DNA of 64,000 nucleotides from G051132615 sp051132615 (GTDB lineage: Bacteria; Pseudomonadota; Gammaproteobacteria; Burkholderiales; Neisseriaceae). Location of the stretch: positions 310,001 through 374,000 of the forward strand of contig NZ_CP152375.1 of assembly GCF_051132615.1 (NCBI RefSeq), read 5' to 3'. Numbering within the stretch: position 1 is the first letter of the stretch; each line of letters begins with the position of its first letter. Made by a program: the position numbers and the translations under genes. The notes under the pieces were generated by a model. It ran no database searches and was not told where the DNA came from. It was given only the letters and a program-made list of their open reading frames with translations. Of this stretch, positions 9,129-16,496 are shown piece by piece.

Positions 9129-9439
9129 TGGAAGCCTTACAAGAACTAATTAACTCAATTAATAGTGATCCTAGCATGTTAAGCACGATCACTATTATAG
9201 GTGTTGGTATTGCTGCATTTATCATTATTTATGTAGGAAGAAGTGAATCATTCAAAATAATTGGATTGAGTATTTTAAAAGAAATTGGTCCAATCTCAGG
9301 TATGTCTTTTTGTTTGTACCTATTTTTTACTCAACCCAGTGACGCTGAATTCACAGGTACATCTATTATTTATTTAATTGGCGCATTTTGCTGTTTATTA
9401 CTCATGTTTATTCCTGTGAGAAGGAAAGATCATGAGTAA
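9125..9439 (+). CDS. Small membrane protein (104 aa)
   Basis: Three hydrophobic segments (residues about 19-37, 53-70 and 78-96) and a short basic tail (PVRRKDHE). GGAG precedes the ATG and the start overlaps the HNH gene stop. First of three consecutive small membrane proteins with overlapping ends. No family recognised. Confidence 0.55.
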   Translation: MMEALQELINSINSDPSMLSTITIIGVGIAAFIIIYVGRSESFKIIGLSILKEIGPISGMSFCLYLFFTQPSDAEFTGTSIIYLIGAFCCLLLMFIPVRRKDHE

Positions 9440-9821
9440 GATAAAAGTGTATTTGTTCTATCAATTTCCAGCAGTCCTAAATTGTTTCATTATGTGGGGC
9501 ATAGTCTCTCTCATTCACAGTCATTCGGTCTACGCGATTTTGGTGTATGGAACTGCTCTATTTATCTGCTATGCAAATACAGTATATTTTTCAGGAATAC
9601 ATAGGCCAATAGATAAAGTGCGTTGGTTTCTGATTCTAGTTACCACGAGTAATGGACTGGTTATGTACTTAGCCAATTGTCTTTATCTTGGCTCATTTTC
9701 TTATCTTCAGTGGGACATCTTATATAGAGGTATTTTCGTTACCTCATTATGGCTGTTTCTCCCTTTTGCTTACATCAGACTGAATATGCCAAGAGAGGAG
9801 ATAGATTCATGCAACATTTAG
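9432..9821 (+). CDS. Small membrane protein (129 aa)
   Basis: Four hydrophobic segments. The start overlaps the previous gene by 8 bp and has a GAAGGA Shine-Dalgarno. Middle member of the three-gene membrane cluster; overlaps suggest coordinated translation. No recognised domain. Confidence 0.55.
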   Translation: MSKIKVYLFYQFPAVLNCFIMWGIVSLIHSHSVYAILVYGTALFICYANTVYFSGIHRPIDKVRWFLILVTTSNGLVMYLANCLYLGSFSYLQWDILYRGIFVTSLWLFLPFAYIRLNMPREEIDSCNI

Positions 9822-10021
9822 ATAATTATTTTAGAAGCGATATGTTGATTCATCTGAGTCTGATTCTTTTGTTTATCCTTGCTTTAATGTATTTGGTTAG
9901 ATTTCAAACAATAGATCGAAAAGAATTTTATGAAGACCTATTTGTCGATGCCTTACTCTTGTTTTTGATGATTCTGGGAGGTTCTTTATGTAAGTTATTT
10001 TTTAGTTTGTTTGTCTCATAG
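9809..10021 (+). CDS. Small membrane protein (70 aa)
   Basis: Start set at ATG 9809 because GAGAGGAG at 9793-9800 is correctly spaced. The frame can be extended to 9749 but that would lie deep in the preceding gene. Two hydrophobic segments (LIHLSLILLFILALMYLV and LLLFLMILGGSLCKLFFSLF). Third member of the membrane cluster. Function unknown. Confidence 0.55.
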   Translation: MQHLDNYFRSDMLIHLSLILLFILALMYLVRFQTIDRKEFYEDLFVDALLLFLMILGGSLCKLFFSLFVS

Positions 10022-10032
10022 AAAGGGTTTTA

Positions 10033-10779
10033 ATGACTATTTTAGATCAAAAATACCCCTTGTTTACACCTACCATCAACCAAAGTTTTGGCTTAGATGA
10101 ATATGCTTTTGCTGCCCTATTTCAGCAACCTATTGTCTATGTTAAGGAATATAGTAAAGCTCTGGGGTGTAATAATGCTGGGTTCTTCTTAAGTTACCTG
10201 ATCAGCAATACAGAACCCAATCAATGGTTTCCTTTGAATGCCAATATGATTCGTATTGAATTGGGCTTAACTAAAGCCGAATATCAATCTGTACGTAAAA
10301 AGTTGCTTGAACAGAAGGTGTTGAAGTTTAAACGGAGCGTTAAACCTGTCTCTCAATCATTATATTGTATCGATGATGATGCCCTGGATCAGTTAATGCT
10401 GTCCAATACCATTAATAGTGTTGATTTAGCCACCCCACCCTTGAGTATCAATAAATTACAGCTTCAAGCAATAGCTAAAAAGAAAGATTCCATTAAAGCC
10501 ACTCTATTTATGGCCACCATACAGGAATTATTGTCTTGTGTGGAACAACTACCTGATCGGGAGGACTTTAGTAAGTGGGTAGAAGTAACCAGCCAATATA
10601 TTAATGTACGCACTAATTTAAGCAGACGTGATCAAGAGGCTGCTAAATCACTGCTATTGAAGGCTCATATTTTAGAAATAAAGAAAGAAGGGTTTCCAGC
10701 ACAGACATATTATAGATTGAGCTATCAGCAATTAGCAGTTTTGACTGCGACACATTGGAACAAAGTGCGAGGTTCCTAA
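10033..10779 (+). CDS. Putative winged-helix protein, replication/regulation type
   Basis: 248 residues. Two winged-helix-like stretches are visible: NANMIRIELGLTKAEYQSVR with KKLLEQKVLKF (about residues 73-105) and NLSRRDQEAAKSLLLKAHIL near residue 195. The same architecture occurs in the next gene, whose start overlaps this stop (TAATG), so the two may derive from a common ancestor and act together. ICE position matches genes called STY4528-like replication proteins in related elements. No catalytic motif seen. Confidence 0.5.
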   Translation: MTILDQKYPLFTPTINQSFGLDEYAFAALFQQPIVYVKEYSKALGCNNAGFFLSYLISNTEPNQWFPLNANMIRIELGLTKAEYQSVRKKLLEQKVLKFKRSVKPVSQSLYCIDDDALDQLMLSNTINSVDLATPPLSINKLQLQAIAKKKDSIKATLFMATIQELLSCVEQLPDREDFSKWVEVTSQYINVRTNLSRRDQEAAKSLLLKAHILEIKKEGFPAQTYYRLSYQQLAVLTATHWNKVRGS

Positions 10780-12371
10780 TGTATCCAGTTGCTTCTGATA
10801 AAGAACAAATACTCATTAAAGCTTGGAGAGCTTGCCAAGGCTCAAGTCCTATAGCTGTTTTTACATCTGTGATTCAGGTAACGAATTCACTGAAAGCAGC
10901 CATATTTTTGTCACAACTGATCTACTGGACTAAGCATGGTTCAAAAATCATTGAAAATGATGGTTGGATTTTTAAACAAGCGAAAGATATTACCAGAGAA
11001 ACTGGGTTAAGTCTTTATGAGCAAGACACTATAAAAAAATCATTGGTGCATAGAGGGTTAATTGAGGTTAAAAATACTCGTATCAATATGCTTTCTACCC
11101 TTGGTTTTAAAGTCAATTTACAAAAACTTGGACAACAATTGGCCAAAGTTTTGCAAGTTGATTTTGATGGTTCACTGAACATTCATAATTTACGGAATAA
11201 CCCTGCTCTCACAAGAAGATTCTTTGCACGTAGTGTTGCATATCACCGAGACCTAGCATTCCTCACTAAAGACATTAATGCGGCAGTAATGCTATCAGTT
11301 GCATTCAGAAACATTGTCGAAAATCATACCAACCAAAAACCGTTGCTCATATCAATCACAATTGAAAACTGGCAGCGTTATATCGGTTTGACTCATAAAG
11401 AACAATATCGTGCTCGGATGATATTGAAGGATTTGAAGCTCCTAAAAGAAAAACATTTAGAAGCCTCCAGAAGAATATTCTGGGTACTAAATGGTCAAGC
11501 TTTATTGAGTTTTTTTAGTCAAGCATTACCAACATTATTAAAGGAGCAACCTAAAAATAGTAAAAAGAGCCAGCAAAGCCTTATTAATTCACTGATTGTA
11601 CAATTTACGACCTCAGAATGTACAAAACACGACTTAGATCAACCAATTGAAAATAAAGACAATAATTTATGTCATCCAGATTCGGGAAAAGGTCAAATTA
11701 GGAATGAGGAAAAGGTTAAATTAGGATTTGGGGAAAGGGAGAATAAGGAATCGGGTTTTGGTGAAATTAAGAATCGGGAAAAGGGAGAATTCTTATATAA
11801 ACTAGATTACAAGAAAAGCTTAGATTACAACTACTACATTACAGATCACTCCAAAGCGTTGTTCAATGGTCAGCCTTCTGTTGTTGTAGGTGTGCAAAGT
11901 TTTATTGCTTCATCAAGTTCACCTACCGAACAGAACAATTCAAATAAACAAGCAGATGTATCCACAACACCTGATTTACTACTTTCATTACATTGGCCCA
12001 GACAATTAACAAACGTTGAACGTGAACCAGCAATCACGATGTTCCATCAACTTTTAGCTGATAAGAGTTTAGATACTTTTCAATTATTGCTTGATGAGAT
12101 CAGCGGAAATAATTCAGTACGAAATGCATTAGGGCTTCTACGCAAATTAATAACCCTACATAACGAGCAAAAATTCTTCCCTACTGTTGCCTTAAAAGTT
12201 CAACAAGTCAGGTTAATTCGTGCTGCCAACTTCAAAAAACATGAGGATGGGCCAAAAGAAAAAGAGTCGAAAGAACCTCGCAAACGTACTGATGAAGAGA
12301 AAGCAAAAGCGAGTATGCACACAAGTGAAATGCTGGCTTCAATAAAAACAGCTTCATTGAAAGAGAAATAA
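10779..12371 (+). CDS. Replication-type helix-turn-helix protein (STY4528-like)
   Basis: 530 residues from ATG at 10779, which overlaps the previous stop. The N-terminal region has the phage/island replication HTH pattern: AIFLSQLIYWTKHG, DGWIFKQAKDITRETGLS, EQDTIKKSLVHRGLIEVK. A second HTH (YIGLTHKEQYRARMILKDL) lies near residue 205. The segment at about residues 300-350 is low-complexity and charged with an internal duplication (GFGERENKESGFGEIKNREKG, given here only as landmarks GFGE...GFGE). The C-terminus is Lys/Glu-rich. Likely a DNA-binding initiator or loader for element replication, inferred from family resemblance and from lying just before the 36-bp repeat array. Confidence 0.55.
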   Translation: MYPVASDKEQILIKAWRACQGSSPIAVFTSVIQVTNSLKAAIFLSQLIYWTKHGSKIIENDGWIFKQAKDITRETGLSLYEQDTIKKSLVHRGLIEVKNTRINMLSTLGFKVNLQKLGQQLAKVLQVDFDGSLNIHNLRNNPALTRRFFARSVAYHRDLAFLTKDINAAVMLSVAFRNIVENHTNQKPLLISITIENWQRYIGLTHKEQYRARMILKDLKLLKEKHLEASRRIFWVLNGQALLSFFSQALPTLLKEQPKNSKKSQQSLINSLIVQFTTSECTKHDLDQPIENKDNNLCHPDSGKGQIRNEEKVKLGFGERENKESGFGEIKNREKGEFLYKLDYKKSLDYNYYITDHSKALFNGQPSVVVGVQSFIASSSSPTEQNNSNKQADVSTTPDLLLSLHWPRQLTNVEREPAITMFHQLLADKSLDTFQLLLDEISGNNSVRNALGLLRKLITLHNEQKFFPTVALKVQQVRLIRAANFKKHEDGPKEKESKEPRKRTDEEKAKASMHTSEMLASIKTASLKEK

Positions 12372-12524
12372 TTACGAAATTAGAAAGTAAAAAAACAAAA
12401 TTAAAATAAATTTAATTCAATGACAAAAAAATAAATTTAATTAAGTGTGAAATTTACATTTTTAACTACATAAAAAGCTTTTAAGGGTAAGGGGGAGATT
12501 TCAAAAATGTGGGTCAATTTTATA

Positions 12525-12990
12525 AGCAACCCCGTTGCCAGAATTTTGAACGAATACTTTGGCAACCCCGTTGCCAGAATTTTGAACGAATACTTTGGCA
12601 ACCCCGTTGCCAGAATTTTGAACGAATACTTTGGCAACCCCGTTGCCAGAATTTTGAACGAATACTTTGGCAACCCCGTTGCCAGAATTTTGAACGAATA
12701 CTTTGGCAACCCCGTTGCCAGAATTTTGAACGAATACTTTGGCAACCCCGTTGCCAGAATTTTGAACGAATACTTTGGCAACCCCGTTGCCAGAATTTTG
12801 AACGAATACTTTGGCAACCCCGTTGCCAGAATTTTGAACGAATACTTTGGCAACCCCGTTGCCAGAATTTTGAACGAATACTTTGGCAACCCCGTTGCCA
12901 GAATTTTGAACGAATACTTTGGCAACCCCGTTGCCAGAATTTTGAACGAATACTTTGGCAACCCCGTTGCCAGAATTTTGAACGAATACT
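12525..12990. repeat. 13 tandem perfect 36-bp repeats with internal dyad
   Basis: Thirteen units with period exactly 36, starting at 12525, 12561 and so on to 12957. Every unit reads GGCAACCCCGTTGCC followed by AGAATTTTGAACGAATACTTT; only the first base of the first copy and the end of the last copy differ. The 15-bp head is an inverted repeat GGCAAC-CCC-GTTGCC. No spacers separate the units, so it is not CRISPR. Because 36 is a multiple of three, frames on both strands stay open, but uniform nucleotide identity argues for a DNA-level role: iteron-like origin, ParB-type centromere or protein-titration array. It lies between the replication-type gene and the TIGR03761 gene. Confidence 0.95.
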
Positions 12991-13048
12991 GATCCAATTT
13001 TGGATTTTAACTTGTTATTTATGCGTCAATTAATGAAAGGAAACTCTT

Positions 13049-14182
13049 ATGAGTAACAATCAAGTAATCAAGAAAAAGTATATTATTAAACCAGGCATTA
13101 TTGTTTGCGATAATATCAATATGGACAAAAACTTTAGAACATCTAAAGATTCACCATTCAAAGATGGATACGATTTTTTTGCTCAACGTAATCTTATCTC
13201 TCCAGAAATGCGTGAGCTAAATGATTTAGCTTTAACTGATCCGTTCTACCCAATTTGGCATGACTATAAAAATCATGAAAAAGCACTTGAAACGTTCATC
13301 AAAAACATGCCAAAAAAAGGGAGAGGTCGCCCTATTACTTCTGTCGATTTTGAAAAAATTGAAATCTTTCCTAATGAAGATCGTATCTTCCAGCAAATTG
13401 GTAAATTACATAACGATGATGTAGAAAGTATGTATATTCATACGCCACATGCTTTAAGAATGTGGCAGGGGCAGCTTCGCAAAGGTGTTAAAGACAGAAC
13501 AGGGTTTACTGGTGTGATTGTCGCTATCCGATATATGCGTAATATTATGAATCTTTCAAAGGCTGATAATCCTTATGCAGACTGGGCTTTGGTTGCTATT
13601 GAGCAAAGAATCCAAAGAACAAAGCTTCTGTTGAATAGCAAACAGGAACAAGTAGATGAAATTTTTGAAAAGAAAAAGAAAATGGGCATTAATATGAGTA
13701 AGATGTCTGTTGATGAACCATTGGCTATAGAGTTAGATTTTAATCATCCTTATGGGCATTTACTGGTAGACTTATTGGCTCAGTATGATAATTTAATCAG
13801 ATCTGTTCAGTCACTTAAAATTAAAGCGACAATTACAAATACGGAAGCTGAAAAATTAGTTGGCTTTGCTTCTCATAAAGTTCGTTCTATCACTGAAATG
13901 ATTAATATGGAGTGGCGCAAACTAGATGCAATTACACAAGTTTCACGTAAGGTATTAATTGTAGATCCTACTAATGAAGTTATTGAGTTATTTAAGTTGT
14001 TAACGGAAAGTTTTGGCCCTATTCCTTCTGATATTTTGTTATTCAAAAAAATGTCTGATTTTTGTACGATTTTACCTTTGTATAATGAACAGAATTTGAA
14101 AGTTATGGAACAAAATGCTTTATCTTTAGGGTTAATTACTTCTGAAAATAAAGAGTATGTTGATACAAATATGGAGGACTAA
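13049..14182 (+). CDS. PFL_4669 / TIGR03761 family ICE protein (AcaB-related)
   Basis: 377 residues with GAAAGGA before the ATG. The central part (about residues 130-270) fits the TIGR03761 family of integrating conjugative elements: IHTPHALRMWQGQL, then GVIVAIRYMRNIM, NPYADWALVAIEQRI, and FNHPYGHLLVDLLAQYDNLIR, ending in GFASHKVRSI. The family contains AcaB-type regulators, but its general biochemical role is unsettled. It is followed directly by the DUF3158 gene and then ssb and topB, the order expected for SPI-7/PFGI-1-like ICEs. Confidence 0.8.
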   Translation: MSNNQVIKKKYIIKPGIIVCDNINMDKNFRTSKDSPFKDGYDFFAQRNLISPEMRELNDLALTDPFYPIWHDYKNHEKALETFIKNMPKKGRGRPITSVDFEKIEIFPNEDRIFQQIGKLHNDDVESMYIHTPHALRMWQGQLRKGVKDRTGFTGVIVAIRYMRNIMNLSKADNPYADWALVAIEQRIQRTKLLLNSKQEQVDEIFEKKKKMGINMSKMSVDEPLAIELDFNHPYGHLLVDLLAQYDNLIRSVQSLKIKATITNTEAEKLVGFASHKVRSITEMINMEWRKLDAITQVSRKVLIVDPTNEVIELFKLLTESFGPIPSDILLFKKMSDFCTILPLYNEQNLKVMEQNALSLGLITSENKEYVDTNMED

Positions 14183-14779
14183 ATGCTAGAACGTTATATC
14201 TTACCTAAAAAACGAGCTAGGGAAATCAATAATGATCAATTTAAATTGGGAACATCTCATTTTCAATTGCCATATGATCAACCTGAATTTAGTGAATTTG
14301 CTCAAGGTAAGAAACAATGGCTCTCAATTTTAGAAAAGGCCGTTGAAGATTTAAAAAGATTAAATCTACAATCTGAGTTGTTTCATAAACAAGCAGCTCA
14401 GATGCCTTTTGTTGTGAATGTGAGTCTGTTTACCACTTCTCGTATTGTATGGCCTAAAGTTTTACCCGTTTCTATTAACTTATGTCGTACTGAGTTGTTT
14501 TGGACGGTTTACCTACCTGAAAAAAATGGAGGTCGTACCAGAGGCAATAAAAAACCGCTTACTTGGTCAGAACTGTTTGAGTTAATGAAACAACAAGGTT
14601 TAAATTATGATGAAATGTTATGCCATTATAGAGCTCATCTCATTATGATCAACTTAAATAAACGTATTCGGATTGCTGAACACACCATTAAACAAGCTGG
14701 AGAAATGGTGGAATTGATTATACAAACAGAACCTGAATTTGAATCAATTCCAGAATGGGTTGATATAAAGATGAAATAA
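14183..14779 (+). CDS. DUF3158 family ICE protein
   Basis: 198 residues, starting immediately after the TIGR03761 stop with GGAGG ten bases upstream of ATG. The stretch FHKQAAQMPFVVNVSLF, SRIVWPKVLPVSINLCRTELFWTVYL and the basic GRTRGNKKP segment match my expectation for DUF3158, which in this ICE class lies between TIGR03761 and ssb. Function unknown. A strong terminator lies about 100 bp downstream. Confidence 0.6.
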   Translation: MLERYILPKKRAREINNDQFKLGTSHFQLPYDQPEFSEFAQGKKQWLSILEKAVEDLKRLNLQSELFHKQAAQMPFVVNVSLFTTSRIVWPKVLPVSINLCRTELFWTVYLPEKNGGRTRGNKKPLTWSELFELMKQQGLNYDEMLCHYRAHLIMINLNKRIRIAEHTIKQAGEMVELIIQTEPEFESIPEWVDIKMK

Positions 14780-14882
14780 ACTATTAAATAACATTGATAA
14801 TTATTTTTATTTAGTATTATAATTATTATGTAACACTAGGTTATCTAGTTTACTCAATACTACTGTAGTCTTAACCGACTTT

Positions 14883-14912
14883 AAGCAAGCCATTTTTAGG
14901 CTTGCTTTTTTT
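14883..14912 (+). terminator. Rho-independent terminator after the DUF3158 gene
   Basis: AAGCAAGCC (14883-14891) pairs with GGCTTGCTT (14899-14907) and is followed by a run of T. It closes the operon that starts at or before the TIGR03761 gene. Confidence 0.85.
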
Positions 14913-14990
14913 ATCATAAAAACTACTTACAATAATTTTCCATATCTACTGGTTGTAATGACTCAACAAAATTAGAGTATTTATTTGCAA

Positions 14991-15022
14991 AAATTCTGGC
15001 AAGGGGCTTGCCAAAGTATTTA
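14991..15022. repeat. Isolated inverted relative of the 36-bp repeat unit
   Basis: GGCAAGGGGCTTGCC (14998-15012), flanked by AAATTCT on the left and AAAGTATT on the right, matches the reverse complement of the array unit 2 kb upstream. The one change in the left stem (C to G) is matched by the complementary change in the right stem, so the dyad is preserved. This supports a functional inverted repeat, for example a protein-binding site. Confidence 0.8.
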
Positions 15023-15203
15023 CTAAGATTAAATGATAATAATTATTTGATCTATTCAAGTTGAATTGTTTTTGTTATATTGCCTACTCACGTGATACTG
15101 ATTAAACGTACAAGCTTTCAAATTTAATTACGTTTCTTGTATTAAAGTTCTGAAAGTTTGTAAGGTTAAAGTTAAACAGATATTTTTAGGTCTTGAGTGA
15201 ACG

Positions 15204-15560
15204 ATGAACATACAGTCTAAAGAATTGCTCTTATTTCTTTTTAATAATAAAGATGAACTAGAACAAGAGTACATACATGATAAAAATCTAATGTTGGTCT
15301 TTCTAACAGTATTGGTTTTTGGATTGGCGTTCTTTATTCATTTCTTTAAACAAATTGAAGCTATTCCTTACCTTACCTACTTTTATTGTTTATTATTTAG
15401 TATTGTTGGTTTTGCTTCTTTCTTTTTGTGTCGATCTGTCTATAAGCTACATAGGTTTGTACGCATAGCCAAAAAGTTACATTCTCTTGTACAGGCTGAT
15501 CAGTTGAATAAGCTAACTGTGCATGATCTTGACAAAACTTTTAAATCATTTAAAATTTAA
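15204..15560 (+). CDS. Small membrane protein (118 aa)
   Basis: Two hydrophobic segments (LMLVFLTVLVFGLAFFIHFF and YFYCLLFSIVGFASFFLC) form a hairpin flanked by soluble ends; the C-terminus (SLVQADQLNKLTVHDLDKTF) is helical. It stands alone between a terminator and the ssb promoter region. Weak ribosome-binding site (TTGAGTGA). No family recognised. Confidence 0.5.
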   Translation: MNIQSKELLLFLFNNKDELEQEYIHDKNLMLVFLTVLVFGLAFFIHFFKQIEAIPYLTYFYCLLFSIVGFASFFLCRSVYKLHRFVRIAKKLHSLVQADQLNKLTVHDLDKTFKSFKI

Positions 15561-15702
15561 ACGGTATTAACCAAAATATAAAATTTGTGCTCAAAAGAAT
15601 GCTTTCTGAGGTGACTTGGAAAGCTCTTCTTATTTAGGCTGATCTAAAACGTCTCTATTAAGTTTTTTAATAAAAAATACGGTATTTTATCGTGTTTTTT
15701 TC

Positions 15703-15730
15703 TTGACAATTACACCTAAACATTTAAAAT
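15703..15730 (+). promoter_or_regulatory. Probable ssb-topB promoter
   Basis: TTGACA at 15703-15708 and TAAAAT at 15725-15730 with a 16-base spacer. No other convincing promoter lies between the end of the small membrane gene and ssb. The transcript would carry a leader of about 130 bases containing the two dyads listed next. Confidence 0.6.
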
Positions 15731-15758
15731 AAACAGACCCTTATAGTTGTACTTTTAT

Positions 15759-15818
15759 ATATTACTTTATAAAGTAATATTTCACTTTTTCATTATGGTC
15801 TCACCATAATGCCTTTTT
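15759..15818 (+). promoter_or_regulatory. ssb leader: perfect 22-bp palindrome plus attenuator-like hairpin
   Basis: A perfect palindrome occupies 15759-15780. Further on, CATTATGGT (15791-15799) pairs with ACCATAATG (15803-15811) and is followed by CCTTTTTCTT. Both lie downstream of the promoter and upstream of the ssb ATG at 15869, so the second hairpin would act as an attenuator rather than an operon end. The palindrome could be an operator or part of the RNA. Confidence 0.6.
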
Positions 15819-15868
15819 CTTATTCCTGTTTGACATAGAGTCTCTTTCAATTTTTTGGAGATACTTAT

Positions 15869-16315
15869 ATGTCTACTCAAGTGGTTATCACTGGCACTTT
15901 AGGTGCTGCACCTGTTTTTAAAGCTGTACCTGTTAGTTCTGGAAAACGTGCTGGTGAAGTCAGTTCTGTTATTGAATTCTCTGTTCGTACAGAAATCAAT
16001 CAAAAACTAGAAGATGGTACTTATCGTACTTTATCCGAAGAATGGCGTTCTTGTGAGTATTGGCATCCTAATGCGGAACATTTTGCTTCTGTACTCAAAA
16101 AAGGTACGCCAATTATGGTTATGGGTACTGAATATGTGCGCGAATATGATGCTAAAGATGGATCAGGCAAACGTGTGGGTCGTAGAGTACGTGTAGATGC
16201 TTTGGGTGTACATCTTAACGCAAGGGTCGAAGGGATTACTCTTCGTGCTGCACAACCATCTGAATCTGTTTCTGAAGATATTCCAGAAGAGCTTCCAGAT
16301 GATCCAGGGTTCTAA
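15869..16315 (+). CDS. ssb: Single-stranded DNA-binding protein (ICE-encoded)
   Basis: 148 residues, OB-fold SSB family of conjugative elements. It starts MSTQVVITGTLGAAPVFK, with SVIEFSVRTE, WRSCEYWHPNAEHFASVLKKGTPIMVMGTEYVREYD and the RRVRVDALGVHL strand. The tail is acidic (SEDIPEELPDDPGF) and ends in Pro-Gly-Phe, close to the usual SSB C-terminal tip that binds partners. Shine-Dalgarno TTTGGAG. Protects single-stranded DNA during transfer and replication and sits, as expected, before topB. Confidence 0.88.
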   Translation: MSTQVVITGTLGAAPVFKAVPVSSGKRAGEVSSVIEFSVRTEINQKLEDGTYRTLSEEWRSCEYWHPNAEHFASVLKKGTPIMVMGTEYVREYDAKDGSGKRVGRRVRVDALGVHLNARVEGITLRAAQPSESVSEDIPEELPDDPGF

Positions 16316-16496
16316 GCCTTTTAAGACAAAAAAATCACTCAAACAAGAAGTGGGTTCTTGGGTTCGCGCCATTTGGTGTGAGCTTAAGTCCCTTCTATTT
16401 TGGGGTGGTTTATTTGCATGTGTATTCATCTTTCTGGCTTATTTCTGTCAGGAACTTTTCTTGTTGATGCTCTCTACGATTAAAGGTGGTTTATGA
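16299..16496 (+). CDS. Small membrane protein between ssb and topB
   Basis: 65 residues from ATG at 16299, inside the last codons of ssb in another frame. The stop overlaps the topB start (ATGA), which implies coupled translation. A basic N-terminus (GSKPFKTKKSLKQE) is followed by one long hydrophobic segment (SLLFWGGLFACVFIFLAYFC). An upstream ATG at 16197 is embedded deep in ssb and is unlikely. Function unknown. Confidence 0.5.
   Translation: MIQGSKPFKTKKSLKQEVGSWVRAIWCELKSLLFWGGLFACVFIFLAYFCQELFLLMLSTIKGGL

Noticed and set aside
12525..12990. CRISPR array
   Set aside because: Units abut with no variable spacers, and no cas genes are present.
12507..13033. Long repeat-protein frames over the 36-bp array on both strands
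   Set aside because: The period is a multiple of three, so any frame without a stop in one unit stays open. Units are identical at every base with no synonymous variation, and frames are open on both strands.
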